NCBI GenBank assembly: GCA_039583875.1
Contig: CM077158.1
Coordinates: 118,851,900 to 118,915,899, forward strand
DNA from: Platanthera guangdongensis
Lineage: Eukaryota; Streptophyta; Magnoliopsida; Asparagales; Orchidaceae
Direction of reading: 5' to 3'
DNA: 64,000 nucleotides
Position numbers and translations under genes: made by a program. This document shows positions 1-9,998 of the stretch, one piece after another. The notes beneath the pieces are model-generated. The model worked only from the letters and a program-made list of their open reading frames with translations. It did no database searches and was not told the DNA's origin. Positions within the stretch are counted from its first letter, which is position 1; every line of letters begins with the position of its first letter.

Positions 1-270
1 GTCGACACTTATAGACTAAGTGTCGACACAAGTAGACTAAGTGTCGACACTAGCCTTCAAGGTGTCGACACAACTCCTTGTGTTGTAGAATTCACTTCTC
101 GACACAGCTTCTTCATCATGTGTCGACACTGATAATGTGTGTCGACACAAGTCCTTGTTCTTCAGTACTTTGTTGAATTCTTGTAAGTGTCGACACAACT
201 CCTTTGTTTCGAGACATCTTCATGTGTTGAACTTGTTCAGTGTCGACACATCTTCTTGGTGTCGACACTT
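1..270 (-). repeat. Fragment of a C/J-type SIRE LTR (palindrome array part)
   Basis: This stretch is built from repeated GTGTCGACAC palindromes separated by unrelated spacers. It matches about 53381-53650 of the J LTR nearly base for base and in the same order, so it is a piece of a C/J-family LTR lying in minus orientation. It stops exactly where the A-type LTR begins, at position 271, so A is inserted into the array. The rest of this LTR lies outside the window or was lost. Confidence 0.85.
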
Positions 271-429
271 TGTTAGAACACCCTATTACTAATTTGGGTC
301 AGGATCACTATGTCTCTAGGAATCTGTGTTTGACCTTCTGTATAGCTTAATAGGTCAATTAGAATTGAGTCTAAGGGATCAGGAGTCTAGGTTTGGAAGC
401 TGCCTTGAAGACCAAAGTTTTTCTGGAGA

Positions 430-775
430 CTAAGTCAAATCGTCGAGCTCAGCACGACGATTCGTCGAACTCCGGTCGACGATCGTCTAGCTCAACTTCT
501 GCAGATCGTCGAGCTCCATTCGACGATCGTTGAGATCAAACCTCATAATATCGTCGAGCTCCACTCGACGATCGCTGAGCTCAACTTCGCAATATCGTCG
601 AACTCCATTCGACGATCGGTGAGCTCAGGTCGACGATTTTGACTCTGTACTGGATCCTTATCTCTGAGCTCAGTTCGACGATCTTTGAGCTCAGATCGAC
701 GATTATGTTGCTGCTTGCAGTTTCCAGGTCGCTGAGCTCAGCTCGACGATAGCAGAGCTCAGTTCGACGATTTCA
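430..775 (+). repeat. TCGTCGA / TCGACGA inverted-repeat array in A LTR
   Basis: About a dozen copies of ATCGTCGAGCTC-like and GTTCGACGAT-like half sites are arranged as inverted pairs. One good pair is GATCGTCGA...TCGACGATC around 505-528. Spacers are short and often contain GAGCTC. The array lies in the first half of the LTR, as in B. Confidence 0.85.
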
Positions 776-1798
776 GTTATCTTTCAGAATTCAAATTCAA
801 ATCAGATAGAAGTTATTCTGCATTTAATTCAGAAGATCTGCCAGCCGTTTTCATTTACTTCTGGAGCAAGTTTCAAGGGATTTTTCAAGGAACAAATCTG
901 TGGACTTTCCTTTAGAAGAAATTATGCAATTAAGGCTGTAATCAATGCAGACCAACGACTATCTTTGACAGAGTAATATCCTATTCAGACACAGAGAATA
1001 AAAGACAGAATGTTTTTGAATGAAATAGAGAAGAAATACAGAGATTAAAAAGAGAGAGGACACAACTCAGAATACACAGACTCTCTCAATCTTCTGTCAA
1101 CAAGAATTCTGAAGAACACTCATCAGAGAGATCAAGCTTTCAAACAAATCTTCAGATCTCTTCAGCTCTCAAAGTGTTCAAGGCCAACATCATTTCAAGA
1201 CTCCAGACACTCAACATTTCAGCTTGCTGAAATCATCTATTGCTGGAGTTCTACATCTGAAGGCCTATCACCCTCAAGCAAAGCTCTTCTTCCTGAAGAT
1301 CAAGGACTCAGGGGGAGCTTTGAAATCAATCCACTTAGTCTTCTCAGTTGTTTGAGAAAAGAGAAGACTGCCATCACTCTCTCACCCCCACTCTGTAAAG
1401 GGTTTTTCAAACTCCCTTCAAAAGTTTGAATCTGGTTTTTGAGCACCTTGTCAAAAGCTCATTGGTGGCAAGACACCTGATCAAAAAATCTGTTTTGGTT
1501 TTTGAGCACCTTATCAAAAGCTCATTGGTGCCCAGGACACCTGATCAACTCATCCTGCAGTGGATTCCTACCTAGGGTGGTAGAAGAGTGGATGTACCCA
1601 AGTTTGGGGAACCACTATATTTCCTTGTGTCATCTGGTTCTGCCTGTTTTCTTTTTGTTTCTGGCCTAGCTTTTCTTGTGCTTAGTTTCTGCATAGCTTA
1701 GTTTGTGATTAGTTTTATTTCTGCTTCCCTGCTTACACTTATTACAACAATTGTTGTAAAGCTTTGCAAAAGTTTTTCTTTGTGTTTTAAAAAGCACC

Positions 1799-1833
1799 AT
1801 ATACTCTATTCACCCCCCCCCTCTAGAGTATAT
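1799..1833 (+). other. U5 hairpin with poly-C loop (A LTR)
   Basis: Arms ATATACTCTA (1799-1808) and TAGAGTATAT (1824-1833) are perfectly complementary and enclose a loop of TTCA plus a run of C. The same layout with other stem sequences occurs in the B, C, E, J and I LTRs. It lies about 20 bases before the LTR end. Confidence 0.7.
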
Positions 1834-1856
1834 CTGATCTAGTTTCCCCTTTCAAT

Positions 1857-1868
1857 TGGTATCAGAGC
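1857..1868 (+). other. Primer-binding site (tRNA-iMet type)
   Basis: TGGTATCAGAGC lies two bases after the LTR end. This is the usual minus-strand primer site of plant copia elements, complementary to the 3' end of initiator methionine tRNA. Confidence 0.9.
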
Positions 1869-1984
1869 CAGGTTGGTTAAACATACCATATCTGTTTGGT
1901 TGTACAGGCTAACACCTGAACCCCAAAGATCCCAAACTAGATCCTTCTTTTATATTTCATTATTAGATCTAGCTTGCACAAGTC

Positions 1985-2947
1985 ATGGCCCAAAACAAAG
2001 ATTATGCTAGCACCAGACCTCCAGTGTGCAATCTGTCAAAGTTTGCACTTTGGAAAGCAAGGATTAGACTCTACATGAATTCTATTGACGAAGACATTTT
2101 TAATTCTGTTTTGACAGTGTGTCCAAGACCTCCAGAGGGCACAAGCACAAATGCTGTTCCACCTCCATCAGGAACAGATGCTGACATCAAAAAGTGGAAA
2201 GTAGCTGATGCCAAGGCAATGAACATCTTAGCTCAGACAATGTCAGATGACATTTTTCAAAAAGTAGCTGAATGCAATTCAGCCAAGGAAATTTGGGACA
2301 AGCTCTCAGAAATTGTCTCTGGCTCAGCTGATGAGAGAAAGGACAGAAGATCCCATCTCATCTCCCAATATGAGAACTTCAAGAAGGGAGAAACAGAGTC
2401 AGTGGGAGACATGTACAACAGACTGAGTCTAATTGTCAGTGAACTGAGGACTTTAGACAAAGAGATCTCACTGACAGAACTTAATGACAAGATCCTAATG
2501 TGCTTCCCCAGCACTTGGGATTCAAGAATCTGGCCAATTAAAGATGCCAGAAGTCTGAATGAGATCACCACTGAAGCCTTGTTGGGTAAGCTCAAATCTT
2601 ATGAGCTACTCATCAAGAACAGAGAAGAAGAACAGAAGGCTGCTTCACCAGCCACAAGAAAGGAGAAGACTATAGCATTCAAGGCAACTGAGGATCTGCC
2701 TGAAGAAAAAGGAACAACCAATGATGAACTTCTCAGCTTGTTGGCCAAAAGATTCTATAAGATGGCCAGAAAGGACTTCAGAAGAAGATCATACAAGGAG
2801 CAGGATAAGCCAAGGTATGACAAGTCCATTGGCAATAGCAAAGACATCATTTGCTTTGGTTGCAGGAAACCAGGGCATATGGTTCCTGACTGTCCAGAGA
2901 ACAAGAACAAGGACAGAAGGGTCTCCGACAGGAGCACCTTGACCTGA
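1985..2947 (+). CDS. gag: Gag N-terminal part, SIRE A/B family, truncated
   Basis: Capsid-type Gag of a copia element (UBN2-like gag region), which would package element RNA in cytoplasmic particles. The first ~310 residues match the Gag of element B nearly residue for residue. A CCHC zinc knuckle with the spacing C-x2-C-x4-H-x4-C lies at about residues 292-305 (CFGCRKPGHMVPDC). Soon after, at about 2920, the sequence leaves the A/B family and the frame ends within nine codons. The acidic and coiled-coil C-terminus seen in B is missing. The downstream E-type Gag piece is in another frame, so the join does not make a fusion protein. It starts 117 bp after the primer-binding site, which fits a genomic start. 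Confidence 0.85.
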   Translation: MAQNKDYASTRPPVCNLSKFALWKARIRLYMNSIDEDIFNSVLTVCPRPPEGTSTNAVPPPSGTDADIKKWKVADAKAMNILAQTMSDDIFQKVAECNSAKEIWDKLSEIVSGSADERKDRRSHLISQYENFKKGETESVGDMYNRLSLIVSELRTLDKEISLTELNDKILMCFPSTWDSRIWPIKDARSLNEITTEALLGKLKSYELLIKNREEEQKAASPATRKEKTIAFKATEDLPEEKGTTNDELLSLLAKRFYKMARKDFRRRSYKEQDKPRYDKSIGNSKDIICFGCRKPGHMVPDCPENKNKDRRVSDRSTLT

Positions 2948-3006
2948 CCTCAAAACATTCAGAGTCTTCGAAGCTCCTTGATCTTAAGCAGGAGGAAGTC
3001 GACAAG

Positions 3007-3771
3007 TTGGAAGAACAACTTGCGGCAGAAAGGAAGATCGTCAAGAGCTTCTCTATGCCAAAAACAGTTCTTCCAGTTGTTGATACCTTCTCTGCTCAGG
3101 CCAAAGGAGCTGGCTTGGGACATGTAGGGGTATCTGGTTCCTCCTCCAGGAGAAATAGGAACCAGAAGAAGAATAAGGCCGCCAAGAAGGCCTCTACTGA
3201 TGAAAAGGGAAAGGCTCCGCTTAGTCCTGTTGCGTTCAGAAAGCCTGGCTTTCCTTGCAACCAACATGACTTTGAGTCAACATTTGGCAATCATTTCCGG
3301 CCCTCGGTTGCAAAGCCAAAGAGCCGATATGATGGTTGGACCTTTCCCCGGAACTTCGGTGAGAGTGCCTTCAATGCACCTTATGAGGAAATCCACATGG
3401 GAAATTATGGCTCGTTCTCTAGCGGCCATAATGGAAAGCAGGCTCCAAAAGCCAAGCCTATTATACAGAAGGTGACGAAGTCATGTGACTGCTGTCACCA
3501 TGAGGCCTCCTCCTCCAGATCCAAGGCCCCAGCTGTACCCACCGTTCCCAGGGTAAGGCAGGAGCCTAGGAAGAGGTACAACAGATTCGACTGTTGGTGC
3601 TGTGGCAAAGTCGGTCACTTTGCCGTGCATTGTTGGTTTAATCCAAGGCATTACGAGACTCCCCATGTTAGCAATGCGAGGCCGACCACTCGTAGGGTTA
3701 ACCAACCGAGGGGGAGTGTGCTAACCAGGAATCTAGGACCCAAGTTCGATTGGGTTCCTAAGGCAAATTAA
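3007..3771 (+). CDS. gag: Gag C-terminal part, SIRE E family
   Basis: The frame is open from about 2920, so the listed ATG is only the first internal Met. Residues before and just after it read as a charged coiled coil ([15 protein letters not shown]...). A very basic stretch follows, with Arg/Lys/Asn-rich residues at about 39-60. Near the end lies a CCHC knuckle, [14 protein letters not shown], at about residues 197-210. The end (FDWVPKAN, stop) lies where the Gag of B ends, a few bases before pol. It is the 3' half of a SIRE-type Gag whose N-terminal half was lost at the chimeric join. Confidence 0.75.
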   Translation: MEEQLAAERKIVKSFSMPKTVLPVVDTFSAQAKGAGLGHVGVSGSSSRRNRNQKKNKAAKKASTDEKGKAPLSPVAFRKPGFPCNQHDFESTFGNHFRPSVAKPKSRYDGWTFPRNFGESAFNAPYEEIHMGNYGSFSSGHNGKQAPKAKPIIQKVTKSCDCCHHEASSSRSKAPAVPTVPRVRQEPRKRYNRFDCWCCGKVGHFAVHCWFNPRHYETPHVSNARPTTRRVNQPRGSVLTRNLGPKFDWVPKAN

Positions 3772-3790
3772 TTTTGTTTTGCAGGTATGT
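3772..3790 (+). promoter_or_regulatory. Possible splice or recoding site at the gag-pol junction
   Basis: Right after the gag stop TAA is a T-rich run ending TTTTGCAG, followed at once by GTATGT. This looks like a 3' splice acceptor joined to a 5' donor, and the pol frame is +1 relative to gag. Element B has the same +1 relation and a T-rich TGTGTAG|GTGAAG at the same place. How Pol is made cannot be decided from sequence alone. Confidence 0.35.
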
Positions 3791-6700
3791 CCAAAGGCCA
3801 CCAAAACGCCGATCTGGTATTTGGACAGTGGATGCTCCCGGCATATGACTGGGACAAGAAGCCTGCTGCGTGATTACACTCCAGTCGAGAATGGACCCAA
3901 AGTCATCTTTGGAGGGTCAGATCGAGGAGTCACCAGAGGTTACGGTATGATTTCCAACGGTATAATCACTATCACCGACGTGGCTTATGTTGAAGGGTTA
4001 AACCATAACCTGATCAGTGTAAGTCAGTTATGTGATAAATGTTATGACGTTAAGTTCTGCAAGGATAAATGTCTGATAATTTCACGTACCTCTTCTGAGA
4101 CGGTATTATCAGGCATTAGGAGCAGAAATATCTTCTGCTTAGATTTTCTCAGTTTAGATTCCTCTACCCCCGAATGCCTTGTGGCAATAGGCAGTGCATC
4201 TCTGTGTGAACAATGGCACAAGAGATTGGCACATATTAATTTCAAGACAATTAGTATGCTGTTTTCCAAGAACTTAGTAAGGGATGCTCCCAGTATCAAG
4301 TGCATCAAAGATAGCCCCTGTCCTGCATGCCAAATGGGCAAACAGACTCGGGCTACCTTTAAGAGCATTGCAGACAAAGACTCTTCCCGATGTCTTTACC
4401 TTTTACATATGGACTTGTTTGGTCCAATGCAAGTTCATATCTTGGGAGGCAAGTCCTATACGCTAGTGATAGTTGATGATCATTCTCGGTTTACTTGGGT
4501 GTTCTTTTTGACACGAAAGTCAGATACGTTTGACATCTTCACTAGTTTTGTCAAGCAGGTTCAGAACGAATTTAACTGCTCTGTGGTCAAAATCAGAATT
4601 GACCATGGAACAGAATTCGAATCTGGTGCTATGACAGAGTTTTGTGAAGAACAAGGTATCTTTCATGAGTTTTCCTCCCCGCGCACTCCTCAGCAAAATG
4701 GAGTTGCGGAGAGGAGAAATAGAACTCTCATTGAAGCCTGCACGATAATGTTGAAAGACGCTTCTCTCCCGGAATACTTCTGGGCAGAGGCTGTCAATAC
4801 AGCTTGTCATGTACAAAACCGAGCATTGATCAACAAGCATCATCATAAGACGCCTTACGAGCTACTGAAAGGCAGGAAGCCAACCATGTCCTACTTGAGG
4901 ATTTTTTGTTGCAGATGCTATGTACTGAATAATGGGAAGTACCCGCGTACTAAATTTGGTGAAAAATGCTTTGAAGGCATATTCATGGGCTATAGTTCCC
5001 ACAGTCGGGCATATAGGGTCTTCAATAAGAAAATCCTAGTGGTAGAAGAATCAATAAATGTTGTATTTGATGAAGGAAGTTTGCTTAACAGCAACTCTTC
5101 CAGTGGTATTCTTGAAGATGCAGGTGCACGACTGGAACAGCTGAGTCTGGATGAGACCGCTAAAGATGACACTCCTAAGTATGTCAAATTCTCCACCTCC
5201 ACGTCATCTGAAAATGTTGAAGATCAAAATGGAACAAATCTCTTAGAAGAAAGAGAAGCCCAAGAAGTAGTTGAAGCTCCAGACGCCAGACTTTTAGAGC
5301 TCCGGCACGTGAGGGATCATCCTAGAGATCAGATCATCGAAGATCCTCGTGTCGGTGTCAGAACTCGAAGAGGTACTATTAACGAAGTATTGCATCTTAG
5401 CTTCCTGTCACAGGTTGAGCCAAAGAAGTTCGACGAGGCGAACAAGGATGCGGCATGGATTCTGGCCATGCAAGATGAACTACATCAATTCGAACGTTGC
5501 AACGTTTGGAAGCTAGTTCCCAGACCATACAAGCAGAATGTGATTGGCACCAAGTGGATCTTCAGAAACAAGCTGGATGAACATGGTGTCATCATAAACA
5601 ACAAGGCAAGGCTGGTGGCTCAAGGTTACAGACAGGAGGAGGGGATTGACTTCGACCAGACCTTCGCACCAGTAGCAAGGCTCGAGGCAATCAGATTGTT
5701 CCTGGCGTATGCTTCACACAAAGGATTCATAGTCTATCAAATGGATGTGAAATCAGCATTCTTGAACGGAGACCTGAAAGAGGAAGTATACGTCGCTCAA
5801 CCCCCAGGTTTTGTCGATCCTACTTATCCTAATCATGTTTATTTTCTTAATAAAGCCTTATATGGGTTGAAACAAGCTCCACGAGCTTGGTATGAGACTT
5901 TATCTAGTTTTCTTCTTGAGAACAAGTTCTCTAGAGGTAAAATAGATAAAACATTGTCTCTCAGGGAAGTCAAAGGCAAGATTTTGCTGGTGCAAATCTA
6001 TGTCGATGACATAATATTCGGCTCAACGGACAACAATCTTTGCAAAAGGTTTTCTAAACTTATGCAAGGAAAGTTTGAAATGAGCAGTATGGGAGAGCTC
6101 AAGTATTTCTTAGGACTTCAAGTGAAACAGTCTGAGGATGGAATCTTCATCTCTCAGACGAAGTTCACAAATGAACTCCTTAAGAAATTCGGTATGGAGA
6201 GTGCAACCTCTATGAGGACTCCAATGGGATCCACCATGTCTCTGGATAAGGATGAGAAAGGTAAACCTTTCGATGAAACCAAATACAGAAGCATCATTAG
6301 ATCCCTGCTCTACCTTACTGCCAGTAAACCGGATATCATGTTCTCCACATGTGTCTGTGCCAGATATCAGGTGAACACTAAGGAATCTCACTATGTCGCT
6401 GCAAAGCGAATTCTAAGATACCTTAAAGGTACTCCCAATCTTGGCTTGTGGTACCCGAGAAACAATGATGTCGAGCTAATAGGTTTTTCAGATGCTGATT
6501 TTGCAGGAAGTAGGGATGACAGGAAAAGCACCTCCGGGACGTGTCAATTACTCGGCAGGAGACTTATCTCTTGGAACAGCAAGAAACAGAATTGTGTAGC
6601 TACCTCCACAGCAGAGTCTGAGTACATTTCAGCAGGAAGCTGTTGCGCACAACTACTATGGATCAGAAACCAGTTCGCCGACTACGACCTTCAGTTCAAG

Positions 6701-6946
6701 GAAGTTCCAATGTACTGCGACTCCTCCAGTGCAATTGTAATTGCCAACAATCCTGTATCGCACAACAGAACGAAGCATATTGAAGTGCGCTACCACTTCA
6801 TTCGGGAGCACGTGGAGAACAAGGACATCTCTCTCTGTTATGTCCCCACGGACAAGCAGATTGCTGATATATTCACAAAGCCCTTAGACGAGGCCAAGTT
6901 CAATCTTTTCAAGACTGAATTGGGGATGCTCAATTATGAGGAATGA
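3779..6946 (+). CDS. pol: Pol polyprotein, SIRE-type copia (PR-IN-RT-RH), intact
   Basis: The frame is a full 1055 codons without breaks. Copia order is clear. The aspartic protease has DSG at residues 16-18 ([13 protein letters not shown]). A GAG-pre-integrase zinc region with HKRLAH and CPACQMGK follows at about 145-200. The integrase core has D about 211, D about 274 and E about 310, the last in NGVAER with the expected 35-residue gap. RT runs from about 580 to 830 with YVDD at about 741-744. RNase H has GFSDADFAG at about 902-910 and [13 protein letters not shown] near the end. The nominal start codon is TTG and there is no good ATG, so Pol is probably made by recoding or splicing from gag. 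This is the only long intact enzyme gene in the window, but its element lacks a matched 5' half. Confidence 0.92.
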   Translation: MQVCPKATKTPIWYLDSGCSRHMTGTRSLLRDYTPVENGPKVIFGGSDRGVTRGYGMISNGIITITDVAYVEGLNHNLISVSQLCDKCYDVKFCKDKCLIISRTSSETVLSGIRSRNIFCLDFLSLDSSTPECLVAIGSASLCEQWHKRLAHINFKTISMLFSKNLVRDAPSIKCIKDSPCPACQMGKQTRATFKSIADKDSSRCLYLLHMDLFGPMQVHILGGKSYTLVIVDDHSRFTWVFFLTRKSDTFDIFTSFVKQVQNEFNCSVVKIRIDHGTEFESGAMTEFCEEQGIFHEFSSPRTPQQNGVAERRNRTLIEACTIMLKDASLPEYFWAEAVNTACHVQNRALINKHHHKTPYELLKGRKPTMSYLRIFCCRCYVLNNGKYPRTKFGEKCFEGIFMGYSSHSRAYRVFNKKILVVEESINVVFDEGSLLNSNSSSGILEDAGARLEQLSLDETAKDDTPKYVKFSTSTSSENVEDQNGTNLLEEREAQEVVEAPDARLLELRHVRDHPRDQIIEDPRVGVRTRRGTINEVLHLSFLSQVEPKKFDEANKDAAWILAMQDELHQFERCNVWKLVPRPYKQNVIGTKWIFRNKLDEHGVIINNKARLVAQGYRQEEGIDFDQTFAPVARLEAIRLFLAYASHKGFIVYQMDVKSAFLNGDLKEEVYVAQPPGFVDPTYPNHVYFLNKALYGLKQAPRAWYETLSSFLLENKFSRGKIDKTLSLREVKGKILLVQIYVDDIIFGSTDNNLCKRFSKLMQGKFEMSSMGELKYFLGLQVKQSEDGIFISQTKFTNELLKKFGMESATSMRTPMGSTMSLDKDEKGKPFDETKYRSIIRSLLYLTASKPDIMFSTCVCARYQVNTKESHYVAAKRILRYLKGTPNLGLWYPRNNDVELIGFSDADFAGSRDDRKSTSGTCQLLGRRLISWNSKKQNCVATSTAESEYISAGSCCAQLLWIRNQFADYDLQFKEVPMYCDSSSAIVIANNPVSHNRTKHIEVRYHFIREHVENKDISLCYVPTDKQIADIFTKPLDEAKFNLFKTELGMLNYEE

Positions 6947-7248
6947 AGACTACAGAAGCTCCAGGCTCGTGCACGATCTGAGGGGGAGCAAGGAACTCAA
7001 GTGTGAGCACAGACGCAAGAACTAAGGGGGAGCAAGGGGTCAAATGCTACCGACCCCGATTTGCAGAAGCCGAAAAGGGGGAGATTACCCTCTCGGCTAA
7101 GGCTAAGGTGGCTCCAAGCTTGCTTCCAAGAAATTGGTATTGGTAATGGATAACCCACTAAACTCACTTTTAAGTTTATGGTTTTCATTCCCATTTGCTC
7201 TATTCACCTTAGCATGTAGGGTTTAGGCTTCTTCAAATAGGGGGAGAT
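6947..7248 (+). other. Post-pol spacer with G-rich purine tracts and PPT (E)
   Basis: Noncoding. It holds several AGGGGGAGC-like runs and ends in AATAGGGGGAGAT directly before the LTR; that last tract is the likely plus-strand primer. Unlike B and C there is no extra ORF between pol and the LTR. Confidence 0.7.
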
Positions 7249-7587
7249 TGTTGGGTATTGTATCCACAATGTACCTGATTTGAAGAAGCCCCTGGACAAG
7301 ATAAGGTCAATAGACAATGTATTTGATAAAATCTTTTAAATTGTGCTTGCAGTTCTTCCACGCTAAGTGCACACCAATGTCAGGGTGCAGTAGGTCAATA
7401 TACACGGGTCTGCACGACGTAATCCCTCGTTGAGCAGATCAGTGTGTTGGCCTACGTATACTCTCTGTATTGGAGTGCACTTACTTTCAAGTACATGGCC
7501 GTGTTTATGGAAGAGAAGACAAGGAGCACGGATGGGTCGAGGAGCAGCTCTTGCGTGGAAAGACGAAAATTCGTCTAAGTGTAAATC

Positions 7588-7955
7588 GACGAGAATCACC
7601 AAGTGATTCTCGCCGATTCGGCGAGAATCACCAAGTGATTCTCGCCGATTCGTCGAGAATCAGTGGTTGATTCTCGCCGAACTCGTTCCAGCCTCTTCTA
7701 AGCGAGCACCTCTGCTTCTAAGTAAGAATCGACGAGAATCACCAAGTGATTCTCGCCGATTCGTCGAGAATCACTGGTTGATTCTCACCGTCTCAACCTG
7801 GACTAAAGCAGTGCGTGCAACAAAGGCAAATTCGACGAGAATCATCTTTGATTCTCGCCGAATCGTCGAGAATCACCTTTGATTCTCGGCGACTCGGCGA
7901 GAATCACCTTTGATTCTCGGCGACTCGACGAGAATCACCTTCGATTCTCACCGAT
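7588..7955 (+). repeat. GAGAATCAC / GTGATTCTC hairpin array in E LTR
   Basis: About eight inverted repeats of GAGAATCA...TGATTCTC are flanked by TCGACGA or TCGGCGA. The best has 14-base perfect arms (7618-7631 and 7635-7648) around a CAA loop. Later copies have a CCTT or GTGGT loop. The array lies in U3, about 125 bp upstream of a TATA-like run. Confidence 0.9.
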
Positions 7956-8078
7956 TTTGACTTGCGCGTTTTTCTGGAACTTCCTGAACCGGATTCTGCC
8001 GCTGTTAAGGTTCTGGACCGGGACTTAGGGATTCTGCTTGTGGGTCCCACAACGGTCATTTTTGAAGGCATCTACAGT

Positions 8079-8086
8079 ATATATAT
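8079..8086 (+). promoter_or_regulatory. Probable TATA box of E LTR
   Basis: TATATATA lies downstream of the hairpin array and upstream of the R/U5 part of the LTR. It is the natural candidate for the start of element transcription. Confidence 0.5.
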
Positions 8087-8883
8087 ACGGGTATTTTGAA
8101 CGGAATACCTAGACAGAAAGAAGCCGAGCAAGAGGAAACCCTAAAATCACGAAATCGCTTCTCCACCGCCGTCGCCGCTCGCGCTATTTGGACGCCGCTG
8201 TTGATCGCATTTCCTCTCGATCTCCGGCGACAGAAGCTTAGCAAAGCTTTGAGTCTCACGTGTCTATCCAGAGATCTCTTGTCTCTCGATTTGTTGATCG
8301 GGAATAACTTCCCCGTCCGAATCGATCGAGACGACCGATCCTCGTGTGACCGTTGGAAGACCAAGCTAGCTTCGCTACGAAGATTGGATCTCTAAGTTCA
8401 GCAGCCGCTCATCATCATAGCCGCCGATCCCGAAGCAAACCGCCGCTCGTCTTTCCACCGCCGGTTCCAGGGAGATCCTTTCCAAGAGAGACCAAGGTTG
8501 TAGATTCTTCGTTGACTTCACGAACACGTCGTCGAACGAAGAGGAACACCGTAGTCTCCCAACGAAGTTTGTATCTCGTGTACATTCTATTTTACTTTTG
8601 TTGTAAAGGAACGATTGTTCCGTGTTGTAAGGGTTGAGTGCAACCCGGTTTGTGGGAGTGTTGACTCCTACCTGTGGAAGGGTTCCTTCCGATAGTGCAA
8701 GGATTGGATTTCAATCCTGTTGGAGAAGTGACCGAGTCGTCCCTTGTTGGGAGATAGGTCGAAGGGGGAAAGTGGATGTACCCAAGTCGGGGAACCACTA
8801 TAAATTGCCTGTGTATTCTGTGTGCTGTGCTGTTTGTTTTTATTGTGCAGGTACCGTCTTAAATTCCGCAAATACGCTTCACG

Positions 8884-8914
8884 TCACCTATTCCCCCCCC
8901 CCCCCCATAGGTGA
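8884..8914 (+). other. U5 hairpin with poly-C loop (E LTR)
   Basis: Arms TCACCTA (8884-8890) and TAGGTGA (8908-8914) enclose a loop with a run of 14 C. It is equivalent in position to the A, B and C hairpins, 27 bases before the LTR end. Confidence 0.65.
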
Positions 8915-8941
8915 ACATAGTTGACACTAGGTGGACTTTCA

Positions 8942-9581
8942 TACAGAGTCTGTAATAAATCCTGCATATCTTGGAGGGGAGGAAGCTGAAGTGGCTCAAG
9001 TGATATACCCTCCACCAGACTTTGATATTATACATCAAGAGATACAGTCAATGTATAGTCCTCCTGAAGGAAAGCAAAATGTCATCATAGAGAAAGTGGT
9101 TCAGCCTGTGCTAGAGGCAATACTAAAAGAATAAGAGGCTTTGCTAAAAGAACAAGAGACTCAATTATCTAAGAAGAGATTCAGGGAGAAAGCTGAATTG
9201 AGGCCTGATTTTGAACAATGTAGCCCCACCTCCAGGAATATCATTTTGACTGCTTGGAAAGCTACTAAAGACAATATTGTGGATAGAGGCAAATGGTATT
9301 CTTATGTAGAGTGGAGGAAGCATGAGAACAGGCAAGAGGCCATTGTGCAATATAGAAGAAATGCTAAGATGGGAAAGCTACCTCCTACTGCACAGGAGCC
9401 TAGCAAGTACTTTCCTAAGCCTTATCATTACTTTGAAAGGCAAAAGATCAAAGCTGAAGAATTGAAAAAGAGGGATCTTAAAGGAAAGAAGCCTGCTGCT
9501 GCTGAAGATGTTGAAGCCCGAGTCCAAGCAAAGATACAATCAGGAAAGGGCATTGTAATCAAGGAGCCTGAGCAGCAATAG
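8942..9581 (+). pseudogene. Post-pol ORF of SIRE element C, 5'-truncated, one stop
   Basis: The product matches the post-pol ORF of J over its full visible length. Shared segments are INPAYLGGE, MYSPPEG, KKRFRE, a central Trp-rich stretch (SPTSRNIILTAWKA) and a Lys-rich C-terminus (YFERQKIKAEELKK). An in-frame TAA at 9132-9134 replaces a Gln codon of J. The frame then continues to the stop at 9581. The protein is charged and partly helical, with no visible membrane segment, signal peptide or catalytic motif. In SIRE elements this slot is often called env-like, but nothing here supports an envelope role. Confidence 0.7.
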
Positions 9582-9856
9582 GATAGAAATTTTTGTTTAG
9601 TTTACAGTTGTAATCATTTGATTTTAAACTCTCTGTAAACTTTTGGATAATAAAAATGTTGAAGTTGTTAGAATAATGTGATATGTGTTAAATCTATTAC
9701 ATTATTGTTCTGAGATATTTATGTATACATGTTTTGTTTATACATGTTTATGTACTTACCCTGTCATTTACTACTATTTTACATCATACTGTGAATTTGT
9801 TATGTATGGTGTATATCATTGACTAAGGGTTATGACTTCTCCAAATAGGGGGAGAT
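9582..9856 (+). other. AT-rich spacer and polypurine tract of C
   Basis: AT-rich noncoding sequence ending in AAATAGGGGGAGAT next to the LTR. I see no gene in it. Confidence 0.7.
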
Positions 9857-9998
9857 TGTTGGGTATATTGGAATACATGTACCTGATTTGAAGAAGCCTC
9901 ACCCTACTCAATGATATACATCAAAATGTATTTGATGTGTTTTGAGTTTAGTTGTGCAGGTTAAGTATTTGCAGGGAAAGCTGAAAAGTTTCTAAGTC

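Larger units (their letters stand above)
271..1854 (+). repeat. 5' LTR of element A (SIRE A/B family)
   Basis: It begins TGTTAGAACACCC and ends CCCTTTCA, followed after two bases by a primer-binding site. Its length is 1584 bp. It is clearly homologous over its whole length to the two B LTRs, which begin TGTTGGAACACCC. It contains a TCGTCGA/TCGACGA array near its start and a C-tract hairpin near its end. ORFs inside it are chance. Confidence 0.9.
271..8941 (+). mobile_element. Chimeric SIRE-type copia element (A 5' half, E 3' half)
   Basis: The 5' LTR, primer-binding site and gag belong to the same family as element B. From about 2920 the sequence switches to a second SIRE family that supplies the gag C-terminus, an intact pol, a polypurine tract and a 3' LTR. 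The two LTRs are different families, and the flanks do not match (CACTT on the left, TACAG on the right). The left flank is a reversed C-type LTR and the right flank a forward C-type internal region. This is therefore not one intact insertion but a join between two, by recombination, template switching or a deletion. Confidence 0.75.
7249..8941 (+). repeat. 3' LTR of element E (SIRE type)
   Basis: It starts TGTTGGGTATTG after a polypurine tract and ends GTGGACTTTCA, the CTTTCA end shared with A, B and C. Its length is 1693 bp. Only one copy of this LTR family occurs in the window. Following bases (TACAG...) align with the internal ORF of J, so E is inserted in C. Several ORFs of 60-100 codons inside it have no recognisable content. 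Confidence 0.8.

Noticed and set aside
1..270. Many SalI sites (GTCGAC), suggesting cloning vector or polylinker
   Set aside because: The sites lie in diverged, biologically repeated LTR sequence present in several places and both orientations. No vector backbone is seen.
8096..8637. Overlapping ORFs of 90-100 codons in the E LTR
   Set aside because: They overlap each other on both strands, lie in an LTR and have no recognisable motif.
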